A DNA stretch of 64,000 nt from Paenibacillus oleatilyticus (GCF_018998565.1 NZ_JAHNZO010000032.1:30663-94662), one strand, 5' to 3'. Positions 1 to 8,925 are shown, counted from the stretch's first letter. Notes: generated by a model not told the origin, from the sequence alone. Program-made: numbers and translations.

Positions 1-899
1 TGGGAGATCGCCGCTTTAATCAAAGCGACATCCATTCCTTTTCCGCTGAGCGCCTTCAATTGGTTGTTGATCAGTTCATACGCTTTATCCGGATTTTTCT
101 TGATAAAATCAATCGCGTCCGCATTAGCTTGAATGGCTCCCTTCGCCAGCTCGCGGTTGTCTTTCAGAAACTTGTCGCCGGCAACGAGAATCGTGAGCGG
201 ATAGTTGCCGTTGTTCGGCGGAACTTGATCCCACGGCACGATCACTTTGCCGATGCCTTCCTGCTCCATCTGCGTGCCCCACGGCTCGGGAATAAGCGTC
301 GCGTCGATTTCTTTCTGGCGCATCGCTACGAGCGTATCCGCCGGAGCTCGGGCAATCAGCTGCACGCCGCTCTTGTCGGTCGTCACGTTCAGGTTGTTCT
401 GCTTCAGCAGCAGGCGGAGCGAAATTTCGTTCGTGCTGCCTTTCGTCGGGATGGCGACGGTTTTGCCGACCAAATCCTTGGCGCTGTTGATGCCGGAATC
501 TTTGCCGGCCACAAGCACGGCGCCTCCGTTATTCGAACCGGAAATGACGCGGAAGTTTTTGCTTTTCAGGAACTGGTTCGTCGAAGGGCCGGGACCGACA
601 AAGCCCAGATCGATCTGATCCGTAGCCAGCGCGGTGGAGAAGTCGGACCCGTTGTCGAACGGCGTCACCTCGATCTTGACGTTCTCGCCCCAATATTTCT
701 TGAATAAGCCTTGCTCCAGTGCGACATAACCTGGCGCATGGGTAACGTTCTTGAAGATGCCGAGCCGTACCGTTTTCGCCGCGGCCGGTTTGTTCGCTCC
801 GGCGGCTCCGTCTTTCGGCGCTTCCGTTTTGCTTCCGCAGGCGGAAAGCGCAAGCGATGCGGTCAGAACGACCGCCAATAGTGCAGACCACTTTTTCAT
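1..899 (-). CDS. ssuA: Aliphatic sulfonate/nitrate/taurine-type ABC transporter substrate-binding lipoprotein (3' end cut by window)
   Basis: Extracellular solute-binding lipoprotein that would deliver an alkanesulfonate-type ligand to the permease and ATPase encoded just upstream. The ATG at 899 follows an AAAGGAG site. The N-terminus MKKWSALLAVV is a signal peptide ending in the lipobox LSAC, so Cys21 is the lipidated residue. The mature part carries the SsuA/TauA pattern LGIFKNVTHAPGYVALEQG and later GKTVAIPTKGSTNE. About 299 codons are present and the C-terminus lies beyond base 1. It is the last gene of a minus-strand operon in the order ATPase, permease, binding protein. The family also includes nitrate, taurine and pyrimidine-precursor binders, so the exact ligand is inferred. 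Confidence 0.85.
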   Translation of the reverse strand, partial: MKKWSALLAVVLTASLALSACGSKTEAPKDGAAGANKPAAAKTVRLGIFKNVTHAPGYVALEQGLFKKYWGENVKIEVTPFDNGSDFSTALATDQIDLGFVGPGPSTNQFLKSKNFRVISGSNNGGAVLVAGKDSGINSAKDLVGKTVAIPTKGSTNEISLRLLLKQNNLNVTTDKSGVQLIARAPADTLVAMRQKEIDATLIPEPWGTQMEQEGIGKVIVPWDQVPPNNGNYPLTILVAGDKFLKDNRELAKGAIQANADAIDFIKKNPDKAYELINNQLKALSGKGMDVALIKAAIS

Positions 900-957
900 C
901 GTACCGTTTCTCTCCTTTGTTTAGCACAGGCCGTTCGGCCGCGCTGCCCCCGATTGG

Positions 958-1722
958 TTATTTTTTGCCGCTGATCAGGCCGTACCGCAGTAATAGTTTA
1001 TCCTCAAGCCGCTTGAAGCAAAAATGATCGGACACCGTGCCGAGCACGGCGATGATGATCACGATGCAGAGCATGAGCGCCGTATCCGCCAGATTGCGGC
1101 CGTCCTGCAGCAGCTGTCCGAGGCCGACGCCTTTGGCGATCAGCTCGCCCGCGACAAGCGCCCGCCAGGCAAAGGCCCAGGCGACGCGAACGCCGGTAAT
1201 CATGTGAGGGAACGCGGCGGGGACCATGATTTGGTAAAACATACGCATGCCGTCGCCGGTTCCCATCGTTTGCGCGGCCTTGATATAAATGGAAGGAATG
1301 TTTTTGATCCCTGTCCGGCTGGCCATCGCCATCGTCCATGTGGCGCCCAGCATGGTAATGAATATAACCGAGAAATCGTTCATTCCGAACCAGATGATGG
1401 CAAAAGGCAGCCAAGCGATACTCGGAATCGTCTGCAGCGCCACGACCAGAAAGCCGATCGTGTCGTCGATTAAGCGGTACCGGGCGAACAGGAAACCGAA
1501 CACCGTGCCGACCAGGATCGAGACGGCGAACGCGAGCAGAAGCCGCTTCAAGCTTTGAAACGTCGCTTCAAGCAGCTGACCGTGGACGAACCCGTCGTAG
1601 AACGCTTGAAACGTCTGGGTGACGGAAGGGAACTTCCAGCCCCAGTCGAATATTCTAAATCCCGCTTCCCACGCTATCAAGAGCAGAACCAGGAAGAGGC
1701 CCCTTCTTAATGCTGTACTCAT
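958..1722 (-). CDS. ssuC: ABC transporter permease, SsuC/TauC family
   Basis: Inner-membrane permease of 254 residues forming the channel of the sulfonate-type importer. It has the six-helix BPD-transporter layout, starting with a hydrophobic segment at residues 9-25, and the EAA-like loop around residues 150-175 (KAAQTMGTGDGMRMFYQIMVPAA) that docks on the ATPase. The start at 1722 is chosen because AAAGGAGGAG precedes the ATG. That start lies 68 bases inside the end of the ATPase gene, so the two are translationally coupled. Length is normal for the family. Confidence 0.9.
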   Translation of the reverse strand: MSTALRRGLFLVLLLIAWEAGFRIFDWGWKFPSVTQTFQAFYDGFVHGQLLEATFQSLKRLLLAFAVSILVGTVFGFLFARYRLIDDTIGFLVVALQTIPSIAWLPFAIIWFGMNDFSVIFITMLGATWTMAMASRTGIKNIPSIYIKAAQTMGTGDGMRMFYQIMVPAAFPHMITGVRVAWAFAWRALVAGELIAKGVGLGQLLQDGRNLADTALMLCIVIIIAVLGTVSDHFCFKRLEDKLLLRYGLISGKK

Positions 1723-2494
1723 CGCCCATCTCCTCCTTTACCACTTTTTCCAGCTCGTCGGCCAGCGCATCCATAATGCTGGCTTCCACGTGATGCAGGA
1801 CGGAGTCGGCGTAATCGCGCGGACGCGCCGCCTGAACGGCGAATTCCTTCTTGATCTTCCCGGGGCGGGTCGACATGACCAGCACGCGGTCCGACAAGAT
1901 GACGGCTTCGCGGATGTTATGCGTAATGAACAGGATCGTTTTGCGCGTCCGCATCCAAATTTCTTCAAGCTCCTTGTGCAAAATGAGCCGGGTCTGTTCG
2001 TCCAGTGCCGCAAAAGGCTCATCCATCAGCAAAATTTCCGGGTCCATCGCCAGCGCCCGGGCAATGGCCGCCCGCTGCTTCATGCCGCCCGACAGCTCGT
2101 GCGGGTAGCGGTCCGCGAATTTGCTCAAATGCACCGCTTTGATCTGTTCCATCGCCATGGCTTCGCGTTCCTTTTTGCCGATGCCTTTTTGCTTCAGTCC
2201 GAACGCAACGTTATCTAGCACCGTCAGCCAAGGGAACAAGGCGTGCTCCTGGAAGACGACGACGCGGTCGGGTCCCGGCGCGCTGCAGGGCTTGCCGTTC
2301 ACCGTAATGGTTCCCTGCTCGGCTTGCTCCAGACCTGCGACCAGATTGAGCAGCGTGGATTTGCCGCATCCCGACGGGCCGAGCAGCGAAACGAATTCGC
2401 CCTTGCGGATCGTCAGGGAAACGTTGTCAATGGCGGTAAAGCTCCCGCCGGTACGCTGATGGAACGTCTTGCTGACGTCTTTGATTTCAATCAA
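1655..2494 (-). CDS. ssuB: ABC transporter ATP-binding protein, SsuB/TauB family
   Basis: Cytoplasmic ATPase energising the sulfonate-type importer. Visible motifs are Walker A GPSGCGKST, the Q-loop region VVFQEHALFPW, signature LSGGMKQR, Walker B ILLMDEPF and the switch ITH. A GTG at 2503 also opens the frame, but GGAG at 2505-2508 is only one base from it. The TTG at 2494 sits 10 bases from that GGAG and gives MIEIKDVSKTF, the usual family N-terminus, so the TTG (279 residues) is preferred. It is the first gene of the operon, behind a promoter at 2551-2578. Confidence 0.88.
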   Translation of the reverse strand: MIEIKDVSKTFHQRTGGSFTAIDNVSLTIRKGEFVSLLGPSGCGKSTLLNLVAGLEQAEQGTITVNGKPCSAPGPDRVVVFQEHALFPWLTVLDNVAFGLKQKGIGKKEREAMAMEQIKAVHLSKFADRYPHELSGGMKQRAAIARALAMDPEILLMDEPFAALDEQTRLILHKELEEIWMRTRKTILFITHNIREAVILSDRVLVMSTRPGKIKKEFAVQAARPRDYADSVLHHVEASIMDALADELEKVVKEEMGDEYSIKKGPLPGSALDSVGSGI

Positions 2495-2550
2495 TGGGTT
2501 CACTCTCCTCGAAGAGACATGAGAAAACGCATAATCAACTATACCAACTT

Positions 2551-2578
2551 ATTTTATAGGAATTAGGTGTATTGTCAA
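2551..2578 (-). promoter_or_regulatory. Sigma-A type promoter of the ssuBCA operon
   Basis: Read on the minus strand, TTGACA (2578-2573) is followed after 16 bases by TAAAAT (2556-2551). Over and beside the -10 lies a dyad, TATACC-N10-ATAGGAAT on the plus strand at 2540-2563, a plausible operator. Sulfonate operons in Firmicutes are commonly controlled by CymR or CysL, but which regulator acts here is inference. Confidence 0.6.
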
Positions 2579-2666
2579 CTACAAATTTTGCAGGATTTCG
2601 CGGTCTTTTGTCGAATGGTAGAGGAAGACCACATTTTTCCTATTTTATCGAAAGGTATGGGTGTGA

Positions 2667-3590
2667 ATGAAGCGAATGAAGCGAGTCGCGGTGCTGGCCG
2701 CGATCATTAGCGGAGCGTTCGCCGCCGGCGTTTACGCCGAGGACGTTTTGCAGCGGGTCGACGCTTATCTGCGTCCCGATTTCAATCTCGTGCTGGACGG
2801 AGAGGCCGTCAAGCTGTCGGAATCGCCACTGGTGTACAAGGACAAGAGCTACCTGCCGCTGGCCGACCTGACCCGGCTGCTTGGCGCCAACCTGCTCTGG
2901 AGAGAAGATACGAAGACGATTTACATCAACAGCCGGATCAATCCCGAGCAGAAGACGGAGGATTCGAATCAGGAATACGAATCGATCGAGCTGTCCGACC
3001 CGTACTCGATTACGCTCAAATACCTCGGGGCCGAGTATCCGATGCTTCTGACGTACAACAAGAAGAACATGTCCGCCTATGTCCCGTACTACCGGGAAAT
3101 TGACGTCAAACGGATGGGTATCGATACGAGCGGCTTGAAGAAAGCGCGGGAGCGTCTGACCGGCGTGGTGTACATCAACGAGCAGGAGCTGAAGAAGCGC
3201 TGGCGGCAAAACCCGGAGCAGGTGTATTCCACCAAAGGTGACAATTACATCATCAACGGGGAAGTTAGCCCGAAAAAGATCGATGCGCTGCGGACGTACA
3301 TCAAAAATTCGCAGATGCTCAAGTATGGAGAAATGGTGTTTTACCAAAAAGCGGTCATTATCGACAAGCGCGAGGAAGAGGATGAGTACGATTACTTGTT
3401 CCACGAAACCGTGCAGCTGCCCGTTGCTCCGAACAGCCCTCCGCCGCCGAACGGAGGCGTGGTCAAACGTTTTGTGCTGGGGCGTGTGAAGCTGACTAAA
3501 AACAACGCTTCCTCCGAGCTCAGCTACATCGTCAACATGGTCGACCGCATAGATTTGCAGGAGGAAGCCAACAAACGGGGCACTCGTTAA
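2667..3590 (+). CDS. Exported protein with copper-amine-oxidase-like stalk domain
   Basis: A 307-residue protein with a signal-like N-terminus (MKRMKRVAVLAAIISGAFAAGVYA). Next comes a region matching the copper amine oxidase N-terminal (stalk) domain, about residues 35-95, with the pattern LVYKDKSYLPLADLTRLLGANLLWREDTKTIYINS. This domain is common in exported Paenibacillus proteins and is not itself an oxidase. The rest, with VYINEQELKKRWRQNPEQVYSTKGD and a proline-rich stretch PNSPPPPNGG near residue 255, is unrecognised. AAAGG at 2651 precedes the ATG at 2667, and an in-frame GTG further upstream is blocked by a stop. Its end overlaps the convergent response-regulator gene by 4 bases. Likely cell-surface, function unknown. 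Confidence 0.75.
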   Translation: MKRMKRVAVLAAIISGAFAAGVYAEDVLQRVDAYLRPDFNLVLDGEAVKLSESPLVYKDKSYLPLADLTRLLGANLLWREDTKTIYINSRINPEQKTEDSNQEYESIELSDPYSITLKYLGAEYPMLLTYNKKNMSAYVPYYREIDVKRMGIDTSGLKKARERLTGVVYINEQELKKRWRQNPEQVYSTKGDNYIINGEVSPKKIDALRTYIKNSQMLKYGEMVFYQKAVIIDKREEEDEYDYLFHETVQLPVAPNSPPPPNGGVVKRFVLGRVKLTKNNASSELSYIVNMVDRIDLQEEANKRGTR

Positions 3591-4279
3591 TCTTCGTGTT
3601 TCCAATAGAGAATGGCAATTTGCGTCCGGTCTCTCAGGCCGAGCTTGCTCAAAATCTCCGATATGTAATTTTTGATCGTCCCTTCGCTCAGGAACAATTC
3701 CTGGGCGATTTCTTTATTGGACAGCCCTTCTGCGATTTTCTCGACGACCTGCTTCTCCGTAGGGGTGAGGCCATACGATTCGAACCGGGCAAACGGGTCC
3801 TTGCGGCTCTGCGTCACTTGTTCCAATGTCGCCTCCGCTTGCACTTGCGCGGGAGATTGGGGATGAATCCAGCCGGTCAGCTTGCGGGCGATATCCGGGT
3901 GAATGAGCCAGTTGCCTTGGTGAACCGTTTTAATGCCCTGCACGATTCGGTCCGGCGGGATATTCTTGAGCAGGTAGCCGCTTGCGCCGTTGCGCAGCGC
4001 CTCGACGATATAATCGTCGTCGTCGAAGGTCGTCAGAATAAGCACGCGGGTATCGGGCGACGCCCGCTTGATGTTCAGCGTGCCTTCGACCCCGGAGCAG
4101 TTAGGCATGCGAATATCCATCAGTACGACATCGGCGGTTTGTCCGTCGGTAAAAAAGCGGTGGGCTTCGTTTCCGTCGCCGCACGCTCCGACTACGCGTA
4201 ATTCCGGGTCCAGCTCCAAAATCATTTTCATGCTTTCACGGATAAACGGGTCGTCATCAACAATTAATACTCGAATCAT
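3587..4279 (-). CDS. NarL/LuxR-family response regulator, LnrK-like
   Basis: DNA-binding response regulator of 230 residues. The receiver domain occupies residues 1-120, with acidic pocket VDDD at 7-10 and phosphoacceptor Asp55 in VVLMDIRMP. The C-terminal LuxR-type helix-turn-helix (about 165-225) reads LTPTEKQVVEKIAEGLSNKEIAQ and GTIKNYISEILSKLGL. It lies 49 bases downstream of a histidine kinase in the same orientation, so the two form a standard pair. The divergent ABC-2 exporter operon across the shared control region is the probable target, as in the B. subtilis LnrJK/LnrLMN system. Confidence 0.9.
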   Translation of the reverse strand: MIRVLIVDDDPFIRESMKMILELDPELRVVGACGDGNEAHRFFTDGQTADVVLMDIRMPNCSGVEGTLNIKRASPDTRVLILTTFDDDDYIVEALRNGASGYLLKNIPPDRIVQGIKTVHQGNWLIHPDIARKLTGWIHPQSPAQVQAEATLEQVTQSRKDPFARFESYGLTPTEKQVVEKIAEGLSNKEIAQELFLSEGTIKNYISEILSKLGLRDRTQIAILYWKHED

Positions 4280-4328
4280 GGCAGCATTACCCGCCTCCTA
4301 ATGGGTTGGAATCTTTCGTCGGTGCCTC

Positions 4329-5459
4329 TTATTGCGCGCCGGGCGTCGGCACGAGGGTCGTGACGGCGAACCGGCTGTCGGTTTGAATGCGGAGCTCCCC
4401 GCCTACCAGCCGCGTCCGTTCCTCCATGCCGCTGAGACCGAGTCCCCTGCCCATAGCGGCCGAAACCGGCAACATCCCGTTATTGGAAACGGTCATGGAG
4501 ACATTGGATTCCTCGAAGCTCAGCTCGATAAGCACCTCGGTAGCCTGCCCGTGACGAAGGGCGTTGGTCACGGCTTCTTGCGCATTCCGGTAAAGCACGA
4601 TTTCAAGACTCGGGTAGAGCGGGCGCGGCATGCCGGCGATTTCGCAGCGAATTTGAAGCTGCGGATCGGCTGCGAAGTCCTCGATCAGCCTCTTGAGCGA
4701 GAAGCTCTGTCCCTCCTCCGCCGGCGGCTTCATCCGCCGGACCGTCCGCCGCAGCGTCTCCATCGCTTCCGTCAACTGATCCCGGACGATCCGGGTCATC
4801 TCCATGCCTTTGTCCGGCTGCCCGGGGGAAATCCGGATGATCGCTTCCAGCATCATTTTCAGCCGGATCAGCTTATGTCCGAGATCGTCGTGAATTTCGT
4901 GCGAGATGCGGGTCCGCTCCTCCGTCTGTGCCAACTGTTCCACCTTGCCGGCGTATTCGACAAGCCTCCGGCGGGCGGCATCCAGCTCATAGGCTTTGCT
5001 TCGCAATTCGTCGTACACCTGCTCCAGCTCCCGCTTCCGGTCGCCGGTTTCCGCCCAGCCGTACAGCAGCAGCGCGCCGGTGGCCAGCAGCAGATTGGCC
5101 GTAAGCTTCAGCTCCATGTCGGGATGGGCGGTCAGCGAAACGTTCAGCAGCATAGCCTGCAGCGCAAGCAAAAACCAGCGGAGTCCCGAGCGCTCCTTCA
5201 GCATATAAGCCGTCAACGTGGAATAATGACAGGCGAACATCATCCCTTCCGTTTGCAGGCTGAGCCAGGTGACGAACAGCATTTCGGCCGCAGCCGCCAG
5301 ATTCTGCGCCCGCCCCGGCAGCCACGTGCGGCTTATTTCCGCAATGGCAAGCAGGACCAACGTGTAGAAAGCGAGCTGTCCGCTTTGTTCGAGCGGCAGC
5401 ATATAAGCCGTGCTGACGGCGGGAAAAAGAATCAGTGCGTATCGCAGCAGTAAAAGCAT
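4329..5459 (-). CDS. Sensor histidine kinase, HisKA_3 type
   Basis: Membrane sensor kinase of 376 residues. The first ~135 residues hold several hydrophobic segments with no extracellular domain, as in intramembrane-sensing kinases of cell-envelope stress. A coiled linker (about 138-180) leads to the dimerisation motif ERTRISHEIHDDLGHKL, with His190 of IHDD the expected phosphoacceptor. The ATPase domain follows, with N-box RNAQEAVTNALRHG and G-box GRGLGLSGMEER. GGAGG lies 10 bases before the ATG at 5459. It is transcribed away from the ABC-2 exporter and just ahead of its response regulator. Confidence 0.88.
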   Translation of the reverse strand: MLLLLRYALILFPAVSTAYMLPLEQSGQLAFYTLVLLAIAEISRTWLPGRAQNLAAAAEMLFVTWLSLQTEGMMFACHYSTLTAYMLKERSGLRWFLLALQAMLLNVSLTAHPDMELKLTANLLLATGALLLYGWAETGDRKRELEQVYDELRSKAYELDAARRRLVEYAGKVEQLAQTEERTRISHEIHDDLGHKLIRLKMMLEAIIRISPGQPDKGMEMTRIVRDQLTEAMETLRRTVRRMKPPAEEGQSFSLKRLIEDFAADPQLQIRCEIAGMPRPLYPSLEIVLYRNAQEAVTNALRHGQATEVLIELSFEESNVSMTVSNNGMLPVSAAMGRGLGLSGMEERTRLVGGELRIQTDSRFAVTTLVPTPGAQ

Positions 5460-5508
5460 CCCTTATGCGCCTCCATATGCGATTATATCATAAGGCGGGC
5501 CATCGTGA

Positions 5509-5570
5509 CTTTCGTCATTCCCAACAAATGACGAAAGCTACCTGCTTTACGTCATAAAGGGCGGTACAAT
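5509..5570 (+). promoter_or_regulatory. Inverted-repeat operators and weak promoter of the ABC-2 exporter operon
   Basis: An 11-base perfect inverted repeat, CTTTCGTCATT (5509-5519) and AATGACGAAAG (5527-5537) with a 7-base gap, is followed by a related palindrome CTTTACGTCATAAAG at 5545-5559. A -10 box TACAAT lies at 5565-5570, with only a poor -35 (CTGCTT, 5542-5547). Weak -35 plus upstream dyads suggests an activator-dependent promoter. The adjacent response regulator is the obvious candidate, but binding is inferred. Confidence 0.6.
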
Positions 5571-5608
5571 ACAATCAAAGCACATCACCTTACAAGGAGC
5601 GGGCTCAC

Positions 5609-6544
5609 GTGTCATTTATCGAAATCAAGGATGTCGTCAAACGGTACGACGGCAACATTTCCGTAGATCATTTGAATTTAAGCATCCGGCAGGGAGAAGT
5701 ATTCGGTCTGCTCGGACCGAACGGAGCCGGGAAAAGCACCACGATCAAAATGCTCTGCGGGCTGCTCAAAATCGATCAAGGGGAAATGCGGATCGATGGC
5801 ATTTCCGTTGCCGCCAGTCCGCTTGAGATCAAGCGGAGGATCGGACTGGTGCCGCAGGAGCTCGCGATTTATGAAAACTTGACGGCCCGCGAAAACGTTA
5901 CGTTTTTCGGCAAGCTGTACGGTCTGCGGGGAGAACTGCTGCGCGAGCGGGTGCAGGAAGCGCTGGAATTCGTAGGGCTGTCGGATCGTCAGGGCGAGAA
6001 ACCCGGCGCTTATTCGGGAGGGATGAAGCGGCGCCTCAACATCGCGTGCGCGATTATGCACCGGCCGAAGCTGATCATTATGGACGAGCCGACGGTCGGG
6101 ATCGACCCGCAATCCCGCAACCATATCCTCGATTCGGTCCGCGAGCTGAATCAGATGGGCTCGACGATCATTTATACGAGCCATTATATGGAAGAGGTTG
6201 CTGCAATCAGCACGCGGGTCGGGATTATCGATCACGGTCATTTGATCGCCTGCGGCACGCAGGAGGATTTGCGGGCGCTTGTCTCCTCGGACGAGAAGCT
6301 GATCGTCAAAGTCGCGGAGGTCAAGGAAGAGGCCGTGGCCGAGCTAAATGCCCATCCGCGCATCCAGCAAGTGGCGATAAACGACCGGACGCTTGAAATT
6401 TATTTGCCGACCTCGCCCAATTCGCTGCAGGACATTTTATATATTTTATCGAAGCATCAGGTCGTCATTCAATCGCTGAGCCGCGTGGAGCCGGACCTGG
6501 AGGCGCTGTTCCTGTCGTTGACGGGGCGGAAGCTTCGGGATTAG
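5609..6544 (+). CDS. ABC-2 type exporter ATP-binding protein, LnrL-like
   Basis: Cytoplasmic ATPase (311 residues) of a drug or lipopeptide-type exporter. Walker A GPNGAGKST, signature YSGGMKRRL, Walker B LIIMDEPTVGID and the switch His in IYTSHYMEE are all present. A C-terminal extension of about 90 residues after the core is usual for the DrrA/CcmA group. The GTG start at 5609 follows AAGGAG (5594-5599). It begins a three-gene operon with two ABC-2 permeases, matching LnrLMN of B. subtilis, which confers resistance to linearmycin-type polyenes. The substrate here is unknown. Confidence 0.88.
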   Translation: MSFIEIKDVVKRYDGNISVDHLNLSIRQGEVFGLLGPNGAGKSTTIKMLCGLLKIDQGEMRIDGISVAASPLEIKRRIGLVPQELAIYENLTARENVTFFGKLYGLRGELLRERVQEALEFVGLSDRQGEKPGAYSGGMKRRLNIACAIMHRPKLIIMDEPTVGIDPQSRNHILDSVRELNQMGSTIIYTSHYMEEVAAISTRVGIIDHGHLIACGTQEDLRALVSSDEKLIVKVAEVKEEAVAELNAHPRIQQVAINDRTLEIYLPTSPNSLQDILYILSKHQVVIQSLSRVEPDLEALFLSLTGRKLRD

Positions 6545-6556
6545 GGGGCGGAGAGC

Positions 6557-7732
6557 ATGCGCATTTTATGGACCGTAGCCGGTTACGAGCTTCTGCGGTT
6601 AAGCCGCATCAAAGTGGTGATGCTCGTTTTGTTCTTGCTGCCGCTGATTCTGATCTTAATTCTGGGTGCAGCGCTCTCCAAGGAGTTTAAAGCGGAGGAT
6701 GTCAAGATCACGCCCGTGAAGGTCGCCGTGGTGAATCAGGATCCAAGCCGGTGGAGCGAGCCGCTTAAAGCGTATTTGGACAATGCGAGAACGAAGGAAA
6801 TCCTCCAGCCGCAGGAATTGTCCAGCCGGGACGAAGCGGTGCGTGCGCTTCAAGAGGGAAGAGCCGAATACGGTCTGATCGTGCCAGAGGGCTTCGGGGA
6901 AGCTTTGCTGCAGGGCAAAACGGCTTCGTGGGAGCTGATTGCAGGCAAAGACCGGGGACAGAACCTGATCGCCGAGACGGCGCTGGAAAGCTATCTCGCT
7001 TACGCGAACAGCATGCAGGCTGCCGCCCTGACTTTGGGGCCGCAGGCCGCAATGAATCAGCTCGCAGATGCATCCATTTATGCCGGCATTCTGGAAACGT
7101 TCGTTGCGGAGGGCAGGCTGGGAAACGAGGGCAAGGAATATACGGCGCTTCAATATTATGCCGTCTCGATGCTCGTTATGTTCATGCTTTATGCCGGAAT
7201 GACGGCATCCATCAGCCTGGTGAACGAGCGAGAGGATCATACGCTGTTCAGACTCGGCTCCATGCCGGTTACGATGAATCAGATCCTATTCGGCAAAATG
7301 CTCGGAAACGGCCTTCTGAGCTTGTTCCAGGCGGGTGTCATCATCGGTGTGACGCACTATGCGTATGGCGTCGACTGGGGGAACCGTCCGGCCATCCTGC
7401 TTGCGGTATGTCTGGCCGTTACGCTGGCTTCGATGGCGCTGGCGATGCTAAGCTCGCTGTACTGCCGCAACATCAAGTCGGTGACGATGGCGTTCCAAAT
7501 CGTCATTATGCTGATGACCTTTTTAAGCGGGGGCTTTATTCCGCAGTTAGGGGCACTTGAGCGGATCGGGCAATTGACGGTCAATCATTGGGCCATGCAA
7601 AGCATCCTGCAGTTGATGTTGGATGGAAACCCGCAGCTCGTGCTGCATCATGTTACGGTTTTGGCTGCGATTGCCGCCGCGCTGGCGGCCGTTGCCTACG
7701 CGGCGTACCGGAAGGTGGGATACCGTGAATAG
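6557..7732 (+). CDS. ABC-2 type exporter permease, LnrM-like
   Basis: Membrane permease of 391 residues in the ABC-2 layout: one N-terminal helix (residues 20-40), a large extracytoplasmic loop of about 160 residues, then five clustered helices from about residue 205. The motif TASISLVNEREDHTLFRLGSMPVT before the second membrane segment is typical of YhgE/ABC-2 exporters. It starts 12 bases after the ATPase gene and overlaps the next permease by 8 bases, implying coupled synthesis of a heterodimeric channel. Confidence 0.85.
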   Translation: MRILWTVAGYELLRLSRIKVVMLVLFLLPLILILILGAALSKEFKAEDVKITPVKVAVVNQDPSRWSEPLKAYLDNARTKEILQPQELSSRDEAVRALQEGRAEYGLIVPEGFGEALLQGKTASWELIAGKDRGQNLIAETALESYLAYANSMQAAALTLGPQAAMNQLADASIYAGILETFVAEGRLGNEGKEYTALQYYAVSMLVMFMLYAGMTASISLVNEREDHTLFRLGSMPVTMNQILFGKMLGNGLLSLFQAGVIIGVTHYAYGVDWGNRPAILLAVCLAVTLASMALAMLSSLYCRNIKSVTMAFQIVIMLMTFLSGGFIPQLGALERIGQLTVNHWAMQSILQLMLDGNPQLVLHHVTVLAAIAAALAAVAYAAYRKVGYRE

Positions 7733-8864
7733 TCTGTTTATCGCCCTCAATTTAATCAAAAGGACGGTCGGAAACCGGAGAGGGTTCCTGTTGTTTATCG
7801 TAACCCCGGCTTTGATCGTGTCGCTCATTATCGGCTTTGCCGCGAAGCAGGACGAGAAGGCATCCGTCCTTTATATCAATTCGGACGAAGGACCGGTTGG
7901 CCGGCATATTTTGCGGGAGCTTGAGTATACCGGCCGCTACCGGCTTTCCGCCGCGGCAACACCCGAGGCGATGCGAACGGCGGTGATCGAGCATAAAGCG
8001 GATGCCGCTTTCATCATTCCCGCGGGCTTCTCCCAAGGGTTGAAGGAAGGCCGGGTCATACGTGCGGAACTGCTGGAGCTGTCCATGAGCGAGGCGTCCT
8101 TCACGCTGCGGATGAGCTTGGACCAAACGATCCGCCGGGTAAGCACGGCAATGCGCGCGCTGGACGCTTCGGGTCAGGCGGACAACCGGCTGAATCTCGT
8201 TCTGGAGCAGGTGGAGAAGCATCAGGTTCGCGCGATGCGCACCGATTACGGCTGGTACGCCAGTCCGGCGCTCGGCCTCGCCACGGGTATCCTGCTGATG
8301 TTTCTGATGGGGCTGGTCAACAGCTCCGTCTCCTTTATGGTCGAAGACCGGAAGCAAAAAACGATGACCCGCATCTTTACGGCTCCTGTCCGCGCCTATG
8401 AGATCATGCTCGGCAATTTCCTCGGCAGCTTCGCGGTAGGCACGCTGCAGATCGTGCTCGTGCTGGCGTTTACCCGGTATGCGATGAACTTTTCGTACGG
8501 TCTGCCATTTATGCAGCATCTGCTTGTGATGGAGTGCTTCCTGCTGGCGGTCATCGGCATCGGCAGCGCGGTGGCCGGCTTGATCCGCAACAGCGAGAAT
8601 ATCGGCGCCGTCAATTCGATGGTTTCCGCACCGACCTGCATGCTGGGCGGCTGCTTCTGGCCGGTATCGATCATGCCCGAGTTTATGCAGAAGCTGGCCA
8701 ATTTCGTACCGCAAACCTGGGCGATCGAGGCCATTCGCAGGCTCGGCTCGGGTCAAGGGCTGGGGGATGTCGCCATGCATCTGGGCGTGCTGGGACTGTT
8801 CGCTCTGGTGCTGCTCGGCATCGGCTCCGTCGTGATGAAGCCGGGCGAAACGGAAGCCGGCTGA
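7725..8864 (+). CDS. ABC-2 type exporter permease, LnrN-like
   Basis: Second permease subunit, 379 residues from the GTG at 7725. The frame opens earlier (7623), but that part is only the shifted reading of the preceding gene, while GTG 7725 follows GGAAGGTGGG and yields MNSLFIALNLIKRTVGNRRG. Layout matches its neighbour: N-terminal helix, long outer loop with ASVLYINSDEGPVGRHIL, then five or six helices and the motif SVSFMVEDRKQKTMTRIFTAPV. It probably pairs with the upstream permease. It is the last gene of the operon, with a modest hairpin at 8902-8925. Confidence 0.85.
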   Translation: MNSLFIALNLIKRTVGNRRGFLLFIVTPALIVSLIIGFAAKQDEKASVLYINSDEGPVGRHILRELEYTGRYRLSAAATPEAMRTAVIEHKADAAFIIPAGFSQGLKEGRVIRAELLELSMSEASFTLRMSLDQTIRRVSTAMRALDASGQADNRLNLVLEQVEKHQVRAMRTDYGWYASPALGLATGILLMFLMGLVNSSVSFMVEDRKQKTMTRIFTAPVRAYEIMLGNFLGSFAVGTLQIVLVLAFTRYAMNFSYGLPFMQHLLVMECFLLAVIGIGSAVAGLIRNSENIGAVNSMVSAPTCMLGGCFWPVSIMPEFMQKLANFVPQTWAIEAIRRLGSGQGLGDVAMHLGVLGLFALVLLGIGSVVMKPGETEAG

Positions 8865-8901
8865 GTGGCGGGAGGCAATCGAATATACGTGATGACGTCT
8901 T

Positions 8902-8925
8902 CGCCTTGGAGCGGAGGCGTTTTTC
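8902..8925 (+). terminator. Weak terminator of the ABC-2 exporter operon
   Basis: CGCCTT-GGAGCG-GAGGCG hairpin (one G-T pair) followed by TTTTTC. It is short, so termination may be partial. Confidence 0.4.

Noticed and set aside
2640..3605. 321-residue minus-strand frame opposite the stalk-domain gene
   Set aside because: The plus-strand protein has a signal peptide and stalk domain; the minus frame has no recognisable feature.
4332..5453. 373-residue plus-strand frame opposite the histidine kinase
   Set aside because: Shadow frame; kinase H-, N- and G-box motifs are all on the minus strand.
7623..7724. Longer N-terminus for the third ABC-2 gene
   Set aside because: This stretch is the out-of-frame reading of the preceding permease and has no start signal; GTG 7725 does.
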